The notes beneath the pieces are model-generated. The model was given only the letters and a program-made list of their open reading frames with translations, did no database searches and was not told the DNA's origin. From Streptomyces sp. AM 4-1-1 (lineage in GTDB: Bacteria; Actinomycetota; Actinomycetes; Streptomycetales; Streptomycetaceae): 64,000 nucleotides of DNA. The stretch lies in NCBI RefSeq assembly GCF_029167625.1, contig NZ_CP119145.1, positions 1,612,001 to 1,676,000 of the forward strand, written 5' to 3'. Position 1 is the first letter of the stretch. The number at the start of each line of letters is the position of its first letter. Positions 1 to 8,708 of the stretch are shown here, in pieces. The position numbers were made by a program, and so were the translations under genes.

Positions 1-849
1 GCCGAGATGAAGGCCGGTTCGTACGAGGTCGCCTGCAAGCCCGGCATGAAGGGCAAGGGCATCCGCCGGAAGATCGAGGTGACCGGCGGCGCGGCGGCCA
101 AGCGCAGCCCGGAGATGGACAGGGCCGTCGCCGGTTACCGCACCTATGTGCAGGCCCAGGCGGACGAGACGCTGCCGAAGGTCAAGGTCTTCACGGAAGC
201 CGTCGCCGCGGGTGACATCGAGGCCGCGAAGAAGGCGTACGCCGAGTCCCGGATCGGCTGGGAGCGCACCGAGCCGGTCGCCGAGTCCTTCGGTGACATC
301 GATCCGAAGGTCGACGTCCGCGAGGACGGCCTGGAGGCCGGGCAGAAGTGGACGGGCTGGCACCGCCTGGAGAAGGCGCTGTGGCAGGACAAGAAGCTGG
401 GCGCCGAGGAGAAGGCCCTCGCCCCGGTCCTGTACAAGGACCTCGCCGACTGGCAGAACCGGGTCGGCCGGGCCGACATCACCCCGACCTCGATGGCCAA
501 CGGCGCCAAGGAGCTGCTGGACGAGGTCGCCACCGGCAAGGTCACCGGCGAGGAGGAGCGGTACAGCCACACCGACCTGGTCGACTTCAAGGCCAACGTC
601 GAGGGCGCTGAGCAGTCGTACCAGCTGCTGAAGCCGATCGCCTCGAAGAACGACGCCGCGCTGACCGCCTCCCTGGACAAGCGGTTCGCGGCGCTGAACA
701 CGCTGCTCGACAAGTACCGCGCGGACCGGAACGCGTACGACTTCACCTCGTACGAGAAGGTCGGCAAGGCGGACCGCAAGGAGCTGTCGGACGCGGTGAA
801 CGCGCTCGCCGAGCCGCTGTCCAAGCTGGCCGCGGCGGTCACCAAGTAA
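1..849 (+). CDS. efeO: EfeO, iron uptake lipoprotein/M75 (imelysin-like) component, 5'-truncated by window edge
   Basis: The reading frame is already open at base 1, so the N-terminus (signal peptide and most of a cupredoxin domain) lies outside the window. The first visible residues, ending in an ACKPGM stretch, look like the last strand of an EfeO-type cupredoxin fold. The rest is an all-helical M75/imelysin domain. It carries the family HxxE pattern in GWHRLEKALW (His codon at 361, Glu codon at 370). EfeO binds ferrous/ferric iron outside the membrane and passes it to the EfeU permease. The gene is followed 41 bp later by efeB and then efeU, the usual partners. The Met codon at 7 is only the first Met in the visible part and is not the true start. 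Confidence 0.9.
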   Translation, partial: AEMKAGSYEVACKPGMKGKGIRRKIEVTGGAAAKRSPEMDRAVAGYRTYVQAQADETLPKVKVFTEAVAAGDIEAAKKAYAESRIGWERTEPVAESFGDIDPKVDVREDGLEAGQKWTGWHRLEKALWQDKKLGAEEKALAPVLYKDLADWQNRVGRADITPTSMANGAKELLDEVATGKVTGEEERYSHTDLVDFKANVEGAEQSYQLLKPIASKNDAALTASLDKRFAALNTLLDKYRADRNAYDFTSYEKVGKADRKELSDAVNALAEPLSKLAAAVTK

Positions 850-890
850 CGCGTCACGGAGCGAGAACGACGAGCGAGGAGGCACCGCGC

Positions 891-2162
891 ATGGCCGAGT
901 CCGTGGACCCGGGAGACGTCGTCGCCGAGGGTGCCGGACCGCCGTCCCGCCGCAGGCTGCTCGGCTGGGGCGGCGCGGGTCTCGCGCTGGGCGCGGTGGC
1001 CGCGGGCGGTACGGTCGCCGCGGTACGCCCCGGCGGAGGGTCCGAACCGGCCGCGGACAGTGGCGCGGCGGTGCCGTTCCACGGGGAGCACCAGGCGGGT
1101 ATCGCCACCGCCGTGCAGGACAGGCTGCACTTCGCCGCGTTCGACGTGACGACGCGGGACCGGGCCGAGCTGGTCGCCCTGCTCAAGGAGTGGACGCGGG
1201 CCGCCGAGCGCATGACGGCCGGGCACGCCGTCGGCGAGGGGGCGTACGGCGGTCTCGCCGAGGCGCCGCCGGACGACACGGGTGAGGCGCTGGGGCTGAA
1301 GCCGTCCCGGCTGACCCTGACCGTCGGGTTCGGGCCCTCGCTGTTCACCAAGGGCCGGTTCGGTCTGGAGGACCGCCGCCCCGATGCGCTGACCGATCTG
1401 CCGAAGTTCCCCGGGGACAATCTGGAAGCGGCCCGCAGCGGCGGCGATCTGTGTGTGCAGGCGTGCGCGGACGATCCGCAGGTGGCGGTGCACGCCATCC
1501 GCAACCTCGCCAGGATCGGCATGGGGCGTACCGCGATCCGCTGGTCGCAACTGGGCTTCGGCAAGACGTCGTCGACGACGCCTGGCGCCCAGACCCCGCG
1601 CAACATGATGGGTTTCAAGGACGGCACCCGGAACATCTCCGGTGACGACACCGCCGCCCTGGACCGCCACGTCTGGGTCGGCGCGAAGGACGACGCCGGC
1701 TGGATGACCGGGGGTTCGTATCTGGTGGCCCGGCGCATCCGGATGCACATCGAGACCTGGGACCGGGCCCCGCTCCAGGAGCAGGAGGACATCTTCGGCC
1801 GGGACAAGGGCGAGGGGGCGCCGGTCGGCAGGGCGAAGGAGCGCGACGAGCCGTTCCTCAAGGCGATGCTGCCGACCGCCCACGTGCGCCTCGCGCACCC
1901 GGACAGCAACGGCGGCGCGACGATCCTGCGGCGCGGCTACTCCTTCACGGACGGCACGGACGGCCTCGGCCGGCTCGACGCCGGGCTGTTCTTCATCGCC
2001 TATCAGCGTGATGTGCGCAAGGGCTTCATTCCGGTACAGCGCGGCCTCGCGGCACACGACGCGTTGAACGAGTACATCCAGCACGTGGGTTCGGCCGTCT
2101 TCGCCGTCCCGCCGGGCGTCCGTGACAAGGACGACTGGTGGGGCCGGACGCTGTTCTCGTAG
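891..2162 (+). CDS. efeB: EfeB, Tat-exported DyP-type haem peroxidase/deferrochelatase
   Basis: The 423-residue protein starts with a twin-arginine signal (SRRRLLGWGG at residues 19-28, then an Ala/Gly-rich hydrophobic stretch), so it is exported folded. The body is a dye-decolourising peroxidase: the GFKDG motif (GFKDGTRN) carries the distal Asp, and a later HVRLAHPDSNGG...RRGYSF block holds the haem-binding His/Arg region. EfeB oxidises ferrous iron or releases iron from haem for EfeO/EfeU. A GAGGAGG ribosome site lies 8 nt before the ATG. It sits between efeO and efeU on one strand, so co-transcription is likely. Length fits the family. Confidence 0.95.
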   Translation: MAESVDPGDVVAEGAGPPSRRRLLGWGGAGLALGAVAAGGTVAAVRPGGGSEPAADSGAAVPFHGEHQAGIATAVQDRLHFAAFDVTTRDRAELVALLKEWTRAAERMTAGHAVGEGAYGGLAEAPPDDTGEALGLKPSRLTLTVGFGPSLFTKGRFGLEDRRPDALTDLPKFPGDNLEAARSGGDLCVQACADDPQVAVHAIRNLARIGMGRTAIRWSQLGFGKTSSTTPGAQTPRNMMGFKDGTRNISGDDTAALDRHVWVGAKDDAGWMTGGSYLVARRIRMHIETWDRAPLQEQEDIFGRDKGEGAPVGRAKERDEPFLKAMLPTAHVRLAHPDSNGGATILRRGYSFTDGTDGLGRLDAGLFFIAYQRDVRKGFIPVQRGLAAHDALNEYIQHVGSAVFAVPPGVRDKDDWWGRTLFS

Positions 2163-2192
2163 CGGGACTCGTGGCAGAAAGGGAACCGAAAC

Positions 2193-3164
2193 GTGTTCAG
2201 CAACTTCTTGATCGGCCTGCGTGAGGGCCTTGAGGCCAGCCTGGTCGTCTGCATCCTCGTCGCGTACCTGGTGAAGACCGGCAACCGGAGCAAGCTGCCG
2301 CCGATCTGGTTCGGTGTCGGTATCGCGATCGTGGTGAGTCTGGCGTTCGGCGCCGGGCTCGAATTCGGTTCGCAGGAGATGACGTTCAAGGCACAGGAGG
2401 CGCTGGGCGGTTCGCTGTCGATCGTCGCGGTCGGCCTGGTGACGTGGATGGTGTTCTGGATGCGGCGCACCGCGCGGCACCTGAAGACCGAGCTGCACGG
2501 CAAGCTCGACGCGGCGCTGGCGATGGGCACGGGCGCGCTGGTCGCGACGGCCTTCCTGGCGGTCGGCCGGGAGGGCCTGGAGACGTCGTTGTTCGTGTGG
2601 CGCGCGGTGCACGCGGCGGACGACGGCTGGCATCCGATGGTGGGCGCGCTGCTCGGCATCCTGGCGGCCGTGGTGCTGGGCTGGCTGTTCTACCGGGGCG
2701 CGCTGCGGATCAACCTGGCGAAGTTCTTCACCTGGACCGGCGGAATGCTGGTGGTCGTGGCGGCGGGGGTGCTGGCGTACGGGGTCCACGACCTCCAGGA
2801 GGCCGAGTTCCTGGGCGGTCTGCGGAACACGGCGTTCGACATCAGCTCGACGATCCCGCCGGACAGCTGGTACGGGACGCTGCTGAAGGGCACCTTCAAC
2901 TTCCAGCCGGACCCGACCGTTCTCCAGGTCACGGTGTGGGTGCTGTACCTGGTCCCCACCCTCGCGCTGTTCCTCGCCCCGGTAGGGTTCGGACGGTCAG
3001 TGGGTGCGACGGACCAGAAGGCGCAGAAGGCAACTGATGAGAAGGCTGAGGCCGGTTCGGCGGACGGCGCTGCTCGCGGCGGCGACGGTGCTGGGCGTGA
3101 CGGCGAGCGGGTGCGCGACGATTCACGGCGAGCGGGCAGTCGTGCCGGCGGCGACGAGGGCTGA
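2193..3164 (+). CDS. efeU: EfeU, FTR1-type iron permease
   Basis: This is a polytopic membrane protein with the two REGLE motifs that define Ftr1/EfeU permeases (REGLEASL near the N-terminus and REGLETSL around residue 125); the Glu residues line the iron path. About seven membrane segments can be seen. It starts at GTG 2193 after an AGAAAGGG-like site. The last ~50 residues are a charged, low-complexity Lys/Glu/Gly/Arg tail. The tail's coding sequence is overlapped for 128 nt by the next gene in another frame. The tail may be a genuine cytoplasmic extension or the product of an old frameshift. Confidence 0.93.
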   Translation: MFSNFLIGLREGLEASLVVCILVAYLVKTGNRSKLPPIWFGVGIAIVVSLAFGAGLEFGSQEMTFKAQEALGGSLSIVAVGLVTWMVFWMRRTARHLKTELHGKLDAALAMGTGALVATAFLAVGREGLETSLFVWRAVHAADDGWHPMVGALLGILAAVVLGWLFYRGALRINLAKFFTWTGGMLVVVAAGVLAYGVHDLQEAEFLGGLRNTAFDISSTIPPDSWYGTLLKGTFNFQPDPTVLQVTVWVLYLVPTLALFLAPVGFGRSVGATDQKAQKATDEKAEAGSADGAARGGDGAGRDGERVRDDSRRAGSRAGGDEG

Positions 3165-4032
3165 GGCCGCACGGGCCCTGGAGACCTTCACCTCCGCGTA
3201 CAACAAGGCGGACAGGGCCTACGACCCGGCGCTGGACGCGGGCGTGGTGACGGGTCCGCTCGGCGCGATCAACCAGGCCGGTCTGAGGTCACGGCAGAAG
3301 AGTTCGCCCGGCGGCAACAAGAACCACCGCCCGCTGGAACTGACCGACGCCACGTACATCATCCCCAAGAAGGCGGGCTGGCCCCGCTGGTTCGTCGCGA
3401 ACACCGACGCCAACCGTGACCAGGGCGACGGGAAGCCGGCGACCCGCTGGCTCGTCACGTTCGTGCGGTCGGGTCCGGACGCCGTGTGGCGGGCCGCCTA
3501 TCTGACCGTCCTGCCGCCTTCCGACATACCGGAGTTCGACCTCGACGACGACGGATGGGCGAAGCCGGTCGCCGTGGACGACACGGAACTGGCCGTCGCG
3601 CCGGGCGACTTGAGCAAGCAGTACACGCGGTATCTGCAGACCGGGGCGCCGGACGTCTTCGCGCCCGGTCCTTCGACCTCCCAGTGGCGGGATGTACGGC
3701 GCGACACCCGCAGGGCGGGCTTCTCGTACCAGTACCTCGACCAGGCCCTGGACACCGGGGCGTTCGCCCCACTCGGGCTGGCCGCCAAGGACGGCGGGGC
3801 GCTGGTCTTCTTCAGCAGCAAGCACTTCGAGCGGCAGACCGCGGCGAAGGGACTGCGTCCGCCGGTCAACGACGACGTGGCCGCGTTGCTGACCGGTGAG
3901 GTCGGCAGCAGCCTCACGAAGGAGCGGATCTCCAGTCAGACGGTGTACGTGCCCGTCCGGGGCGCGGCGGGGGGCGCGAAGGTGGGCGTGCTGAACCGGC
4001 TGTCGGGGCTGACGGCGGCGAAGGGCTCGTGA
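3037..4032 (+). CDS. Efe-associated lipoprotein of unknown function
   Basis: The 331-residue protein begins with an Arg-rich n-region, a hydrophobic core and a lipobox (VTASGC), so it should be a surface lipoprotein. ATG 3037 was chosen because an AGAAGG site precedes it and it yields a compact signal peptide; an upstream in-frame start at 3004 would add eleven mostly basic residues. No catalytic motif is recognised. The mature part looks like a mixed alpha/beta extracellular protein. Its position directly after efeU, overlapping it by 128 nt, suggests co-expression with the Efe system, perhaps as an accessory. That role is inferred from position only. Confidence 0.8.
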   Translation: MRRLRPVRRTALLAAATVLGVTASGCATIHGERAVVPAATRAEAARALETFTSAYNKADRAYDPALDAGVVTGPLGAINQAGLRSRQKSSPGGNKNHRPLELTDATYIIPKKAGWPRWFVANTDANRDQGDGKPATRWLVTFVRSGPDAVWRAAYLTVLPPSDIPEFDLDDDGWAKPVAVDDTELAVAPGDLSKQYTRYLQTGAPDVFAPGPSTSQWRDVRRDTRRAGFSYQYLDQALDTGAFAPLGLAAKDGGALVFFSSKHFERQTAAKGLRPPVNDDVAALLTGEVGSSLTKERISSQTVYVPVRGAAGGAKVGVLNRLSGLTAAKGS

Positions 4033-4085
4033 GCGTCGGCGGCGTGGTCGCGCGACGGCCTGCCGGGTCTCGGCTCGGCTGCGGG

Positions 4086-4370
4086 TGCCGGTTCGTCTGC
4101 CGGTTCGTCTGCCGGTGCCGGTGTGTGGGCGCGCTGAGGCGCGGCGGCGCCCGGGGCGCGCACTGACGCACAGCGCACAAGGCTCATGCGGGGCACAGGC
4201 TCCTGCGGGGCACGGGGCTCACGCGGGGCGGCTGACGCACGTCGCACGCGCGGCACAGGGCTTGTGGCTTACGCGGGGCGCACAAGGCTCACGCGGGGCA
4301 CGGGGCGGCTGACGCACGTCACACCAGGCTTACGCGCGGCACAAGGCTTACGCGGGCACGGGGCGGCCCG
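4086..4370. repeat. Degenerate short tandem repeats in the 4033-4413 intergenic stretch
   Basis: The convergent gap between the lipoprotein gene and the next minus-strand gene holds no convincing gene. It starts with 12-bp units (TGCCGGTTCGTC, about three copies from 4086). From about 4180 it continues with a run of related units around GGCTCACGCGGGGC and GGCTGACGCACGTC, repeated imperfectly until about 4355. Open frames across it are by-products of the repeat. It could serve as a convergent spacer or structured RNA region. Confidence 0.6.
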
Positions 4371-4413
4371 GTGCGGCGGGCCGGTCCCGGGCCGGGCGGC
4401 GTTCCGCTCCGGG

Positions 4414-5163
4414 TCAGCGGCTGAGCGGCCAGGCCACCGCGTCGTGGTCGAGGTCGCTCTGGTCGGCGGTGTCCGCGTACTGCGCGCAGGCGTCGGTCAG
4501 CGTCTCCAGCAGCGTCAGCGGATCGGGCAGGGGGTTCTCGGGTCCGCGAATCCAGTGCACGTCCAGCTCACCGGGGAGCCGGGCGGGCGGCAGGAGCACA
4601 TAGCTGCCCCGGCAGTGCCAGCGCAGTCCCGGGTGCTCGTCCATGGTCTCGGGGTGGCAGTCGAGTTCGCACGGCCACCACTCGTCCTCGTCCTCCGGGG
4701 TGCCCCGGGTGGCGGCGAAGAAGAGCATCCGGTCCTCGCCGGACTGGGCGACGGGACCGACCTCGATCCCCGCCGCGAGCAGCCGCTCCAGTGCCTGGCG
4801 CCCCGCCGTCAGCGGCACGTCGAGGACATCGTGGATCAGGCCGGTCGCGGTGATGAAGTTGGCCAGTGGCTGGCCCGCCGCCCAGCGTTCGATCTGGGCC
4901 CGGTCGGTCGTGGACTGCGTCTGCCAGGCGAAGGAGATGGGGTGCCTGGCGGGGGTGGGACAGCCGACGCGTTCGCACGAACATCGGTAGCCGGACGGGT
5001 GGGCGGCGGGTGCGATCGGCATCCCGGCCTCGGCGACCGCGAGGAGCAGCGCCTCCCGGGCGGCCGACTCGTCGGCCTCGCTCCGCCGCTCCTTGGGCCG
5101 CCGGCGAAGCCATTGGGAAATCCTGCTCTCTGTGCCGCGATAACGGCCGGAATCGGCGCCCAT
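4414..5163 (-). CDS. Stand-alone bifunctional primase-polymerase (Prim-Pol) N-terminal-like protein, probably inactive
   Basis: About 249 residues resembling the archaeo-eukaryotic-type primase/polymerase N-terminal domain found as a short stand-alone protein in Streptomyces. A CSCERVGCPTPARHP segment (residues 61-75) matches the Cys/His pattern of this family, and NFITATG is the usual strand before the catalytic loop. Where active enzymes have a DxD (LDVD), this one reads LDVP (residues 114-117), so the second metal-binding Asp is missing. The start at 5163 follows an AGTGAGGGG site; ATG 5196 and an upstream start at 5289 are in frame and possible. No replication or plasmid genes are nearby. 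The role is unknown; a regulatory or nucleic-acid-binding function is possible. Confidence 0.6.
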   Translation of the reverse strand: MGADSGRYRGTESRISQWLRRRPKERRSEADESAAREALLLAVAEAGMPIAPAAHPSGYRCSCERVGCPTPARHPISFAWQTQSTTDRAQIERWAAGQPLANFITATGLIHDVLDVPLTAGRQALERLLAAGIEVGPVAQSGEDRMLFFAATRGTPEDEDEWWPCELDCHPETMDEHPGLRWHCRGSYVLLPPARLPGELDVHWIRGPENPLPDPLTLLETLTDACAQYADTADQSDLDHDAVAWPLSR

Positions 5164-5451
5164 CAATCCCCTCACTTCAGCGTTGCCCCCGTCCATGGTC
5201 CCACCATCCTGCGCCTCGGGTGGCCGGAGTCTCCAAGCGGGGTGCGTGGGCCGTCGCGCCGAGGTGGGTGCTATCACCCCCAATAGCATGGAATGCCGGT
5301 CATCGGGTCCAACCGACGCGGGGTGTCGACGCAGGTGGGAAGGACGCCGGGGCCGTCACGCCCGGGTGGCCGGAACCGATCGTCACATGCGGGAACCACC
5401 CGATCGGTGCACAGCGCGCGTCGACGGTGTGACACCGCGACGTTCCGCCGT

Positions 5452-5479
5452 GCCACGGGAAAGGCCCGCCTCCCGTGGC
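5452..5479 (-). terminator. Hairpin terminator after the Rsm22-like gene
   Basis: Perfect 9-bp inverted repeat (GCCACGGGA / TCCCGTGGC) with a 10-nt loop, starting 4 nt beyond the minus-strand stop codon at 5483. There is no clear U-tract, as is usual in Streptomyces. Confidence 0.55.
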
Positions 5480-5482
5480 TCC

Positions 5483-6508
5483 TCAGACGGGGTCCCCGGC
5501 CTCGCCCGCCTCCCCGTCCTCGGTGCGCGGCGGCCAGCCGTCACCCCAGGCGATGTCCCTGGCCTCGCGGTACAGGGCACCGTGCCGCTTGGTGACCGTG
5601 TCGCGGCGCAGCGCCTCGTCCCTGGTGCACAGGTCGAGCAGCACCTGGCCCTTGCGGATCTGCGGCTTGCGGGTGACCCGGGCGCGTACCGGCTCGGGGT
5701 CGAACCGGGTCGCCACGACATAGCTGAACTTCTCGTCCTCGTACGACAGCGAGCCGCCCTTCACCTGCCGGTGCAGCGAGGAGCGGCTGACCCGGGCCGA
5801 GAAGTGGCACCAGTCCGTGCCCGGTTCGATGGGGCAGGCCGCGTCGTGCGGGCAGGGGGCGGCGACGCGCAGGCCCGCCGCGATCAGCAGGTCGCGGGCC
5901 TCGATGATCCGGGCGTAGCCGTCGGGCGTGCCCGGTTCGACGATCACCACGGCGCGGGCGGCACGGGCGGCGGCGGTGACGAGGGAGGTGCGGGCGGCGG
6001 GGGTCAGTTCCTTGAGCACGTACGAGACGGTCACCAGGTCCGTGGGGGCGAGTTCCGGACCGGCGCCGATCCGGGCCCGCTGCCAGCGCGCGGCCTCCAG
6101 GGCCGGGACGCCGGAGGTCCCGGCGAGTTCCCTGCCGAGGGCGAGGGCGGGTTCCGACCAGTCCAGGACGGTCGTCGCGGGACCTTCCCAGGCACCCGCG
6201 ACGGCCCAGGTCGCCGCGCCCGTGCCGCCGCCGATGTCGGTGTGGTCGGCGGGGACCCAGCCGGGGGCGGCCTCGCGGAGCGCGTCGAGTGCGGCCCGTA
6301 CCGCTTCGAAGGTCGCCGGCATCCGGTACGCGGCGTACGCGACGACGTCCGAGCGGTCCCGCAGCACCGGGGCGTCGGTGGGCGTGGTGCCCCGGTAGCT
6401 GGCGATCAGCCGGTCGACGGCCTGGGCGGCCTGGCTGGGCGGCAGCCCGTCGAGCAGCCCGGCGAGGGCCGAGCGCAGCGCGTCCGCGGTGGAGAGGGTG
6501 ACGTTCAC
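5483..6508 (-). CDS. Rsm22-family small ribosomal subunit protein/methyltransferase-like
   Basis: The 341-residue protein has a Rossmann SAM-binding core (DIGGGTGAATWA near residue 95, then VLDWSEPALALG) and a C-terminal Cys cluster (CPHDAACPI...DWCHF). This is the pattern of the Rsm22 family, known from mitochondrial ribosome assembly, where the cysteines bind an iron-sulfur cluster. The bacterial role is presumed to be rRNA methylation or ribosome maturation. It starts at GTG 6508 with no ribosome site; a TACAAT box ends 6 nt upstream, suggesting a leaderless message. It is monocistronic between the Prim-Pol gene and the exporter. Confidence 0.85.
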   Translation of the reverse strand: MNVTLSTADALRSALAGLLDGLPPSQAAQAVDRLIASYRGTTPTDAPVLRDRSDVVAYAAYRMPATFEAVRAALDALREAAPGWVPADHTDIGGGTGAATWAVAGAWEGPATTVLDWSEPALALGRELAGTSGVPALEAARWQRARIGAGPELAPTDLVTVSYVLKELTPAARTSLVTAAARAARAVVIVEPGTPDGYARIIEARDLLIAAGLRVAAPCPHDAACPIEPGTDWCHFSARVSRSSLHRQVKGGSLSYEDEKFSYVVATRFDPEPVRARVTRKPQIRKGQVLLDLCTRDEALRRDTVTKRHGALYREARDIAWGDGWPPRTEDGEAGEAGDPV

Positions 6509-6514
6509 CGCCGA

Positions 6515-6520
6515 ATTGTA
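6515..6520 (-). promoter_or_regulatory. Candidate -10 box for a leaderless Rsm22 transcript
   Basis: The minus strand reads TACAAT with six nucleotides between it and the GTG start at 6508, and no Shine-Dalgarno site lies between. This is the spacing of actinobacterial leaderless promoters. No obvious -35 element was seen. Confidence 0.4.
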
Positions 6521-6656
6521 GGCGGAACGGGGCGGCGGCCGGGTCCGGCGGGGACCCGCCCGGCCCGGCCCGCGCCGGGCGGCCCCGCGATTCCGGTCAG
6601 CGGGCGGCCGTGGCCCCGGGCGACGGTCAGCGGGCGAGCGCGGTCCCGGGCGACGC

Positions 6657-8084
6657 TCAGCGGGCGGCCGTGGTCCGGGACGTCTGGTGCTGCCACGGCC
6701 GGCACAGGCCCACGAAGCTGGCGACCGCGCCGAGCGCGCACACCAGTTGCACCACGGCCATCGGAACGGCCGTGTGCTCCCCGGCGATACCGACGAGCGG
6801 CGAGGCGACGGCGCCGATCAGGAACGACGACGTGCCGATCAGCGCGGAGGCGGAACCCGCCGCGTGCTTGGTGCGCATCAGTGCCTGCGCGTTGGTGTTG
6901 GGAGCCGCCAGCCCCATCGCGGACATCAGCACGAACAGCCCGATCGAGATCGGCACCAGTCCCATCTCACCGAAGACCCCGGCCGTCATCAGCAGCAGCG
7001 CGCCGGCCGCGAGCACGATGGCGGCGAGCCCGACGGCGAGCACCTTGTCCAGGTCGAACCGGCCGACGAGGAACTTGCCGTTGATCTGGCCGACGATGAT
7101 CAGACCGATCGAGTTGACGCCGAAGAGGATGCTGAAGGTCTGCGGGGACGCCCCGTAGATCTCCTGGACGACGAACGGCGACGCGGAGATGTACGCGAAC
7201 AGCACCGCGAAGGCGAGGCCGCCCGCGACCGTGTATCCGGTGAAGACCCGGTCGGCGAGCAGTCCGCGCATGGTCCGCAGGGCGTCCCCGACTCCGCCGC
7301 TGTGCCGCTGCTCGGGCGGCAGGGTCTCGTGCAGCCACTTCCACACGACGAGGGTGAGGAGCACACCGACGACGGTGAGGACGACGAAGATGCCCCGCCA
7401 GTCGGTGATCCGCAGGACCTGTCCGCCGATCAGCGGGGCGACGACCGGCGCGACGCCGGAGATCAGCATCAGCGTCGAGAAGAACCTCGCCATCTCGACA
7501 CCGTCGTACAGATCACGCACGACGGCGCGGGCGATCACGATGCCCGCGGCGCCGGCCAGGCCCTGGAGGAGCCGGAAGCCGATGAGCAGTTCGGCGGAGG
7601 GGGCGAAGGCGCAGATCGCGGTGGCGACGATGTAGACCAGCATGCCCAGGAGCAGCGGACGGCGTCGCCCCCACCGGTCGCTCATGGGTCCGACGACGAG
7701 CTGGCCGAGCGCCATCCCGGCGAGGCACGCGGTGAGGGTGAGCTGGACGGTGGCGGCCGGGGCGTGCAGTACGTCGGTGACCTCCGGCAGCGCGGGGAGG
7801 TACATGTCCATGGAGAGCGGGGGCAGTGCGGTGAGCCCACCGAGCACCATGGTGACGAGGAGACCGGCGCGGCGGGCGGCGACGTCGGGCGCCTTCGTGG
7901 TCGCCGCGGTTCCGGGCCGGGACAGGTCTCCCGGGGGGTCGGGTACGGGCACGGATGTGCCTTCAGGGGCCACGTGGGCTTCGGGGGTCCCGGGCCCGAA
8001 CGCGTCGGTGGTCCTGTCCGCGACCGCGTTCTCGCAGGTGGATATGTGTGCTCGCTGGTCCCGGCTCGCGCCGTTGTCCGGCAT
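6657..8084 (-). CDS. Bcr/CflA family multidrug efflux MFS transporter
   Basis: A 12-segment major facilitator of the Bcr/CflA drug:proton antiporter type. The first helix pair and loop read LPEVTDVLHAP...GQLVVGPMSDRWGRRRPLL, the classic MFS loop 2-3 signature for this family. About 60 hydrophilic residues precede the first helix, longer than usual. ATG 8084 is preferred because GGAG lies 6 nt upstream; ATG 8096 and ATG 8090 are also in frame, with poorer sites. The substrate cannot be predicted. The pseudogene remnant at 8163 begins divergently upstream. Confidence 0.85.
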   Translation of the reverse strand: MPDNGASRDQRAHISTCENAVADRTTDAFGPGTPEAHVAPEGTSVPVPDPPGDLSRPGTAATTKAPDVAARRAGLLVTMVLGGLTALPPLSMDMYLPALPEVTDVLHAPAATVQLTLTACLAGMALGQLVVGPMSDRWGRRRPLLLGMLVYIVATAICAFAPSAELLIGFRLLQGLAGAAGIVIARAVVRDLYDGVEMARFFSTLMLISGVAPVVAPLIGGQVLRITDWRGIFVVLTVVGVLLTLVVWKWLHETLPPEQRHSGGVGDALRTMRGLLADRVFTGYTVAGGLAFAVLFAYISASPFVVQEIYGASPQTFSILFGVNSIGLIIVGQINGKFLVGRFDLDKVLAVGLAAIVLAAGALLLMTAGVFGEMGLVPISIGLFVLMSAMGLAAPNTNAQALMRTKHAAGSASALIGTSSFLIGAVASPLVGIAGEHTAVPMAVVQLVCALGAVASFVGLCRPWQHQTSRTTAAR

Positions 8085-8162
8085 TCTCATCTCCATGTCG
8101 TTGAATCCACATCCATGTTCTCAGCTCGGTCCGCGTGGTAACCACCGTTTCCAGCAGTGGGC

Positions 8163-8509
8163 ATGAACAAGACAGTCCGTTGGGGTGTTCTGGCGACGGG
8201 CGCCATGGCCGCGACCTCCAGGCACGCCCAACGCCCGGGAGGAGCGGGAACTCGTCACGCTCGGCCGGCGCCGCGGCGCCTTCCTGACGGAGCCATGCGG
8301 ACGTACGCCGACCCGGTCGATCGGCGCCCGACCGAGCTGGTCGGGGACGGGACCGTGGGTGAGATCCGTTCGAGGCCGCCGAGGTGACGCGGTGTCCGCG
8401 GGCGGGCGCGGCGCAGTCGCCGCTGGTGCCGCTGGACGGCACGCTCGCCGTGATGCGGACGCTCGACGCGGTACGGGACCGGATCGGCGTCCGCCACCCG
8501 GCCGACGCG
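8163..8509 (+). pseudogene. Remnant of a Gfo/Idh/MocA family oxidoreductase
   Basis: Three fragments in three frames line up in order with the Gfo/Idh/MocA fold. From 8163, MNKTVRWGVLATGAMA is the N-terminal Rossmann start. From about 8240, ELVTLGRRRGAFLTEP followed by a frame change to RPTELVGDGTVGEIRS matches the segment after the catalytic region. From about 8408, SPLVPLDGTLAVMRTLDAVRD matches the C-terminal helix. An intact protein would be about 330 residues; here the fragments fit in about 350 bp, so large internal deletions and frameshifts have occurred. The ATG and N-terminal motif are still intact. The remaining 8510-8708 shows nothing recognisable. Confidence 0.7.
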
Positions 8510-8708
8510 GACCGGCGGACGGGGCCGGCGCCCCGGGTCCGAGGCGCGCGGCCGGGAGCCGGTGGGGCCCGGACCGGTCCGCCGCGGGGAGTCCGTCCGG
8601 GCCGAGCGGCCCTGGTACCGGCCACGGCGCCAGGGCCGCTCCTGGCAGGCCCCGCCGGTCACGGGCCGCCAAGGGCTGTTCCGCCGAGGATCACCGGGCA
8701 CCCACCCC

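Noticed and set aside
144..2789. 881-residue minus-strand open frame
   Set aside because: It runs antisense through efeO, efeB and efeU, has low-complexity Arg/Gln/His composition and no ribosome site; a shadow of GC-rich coding.
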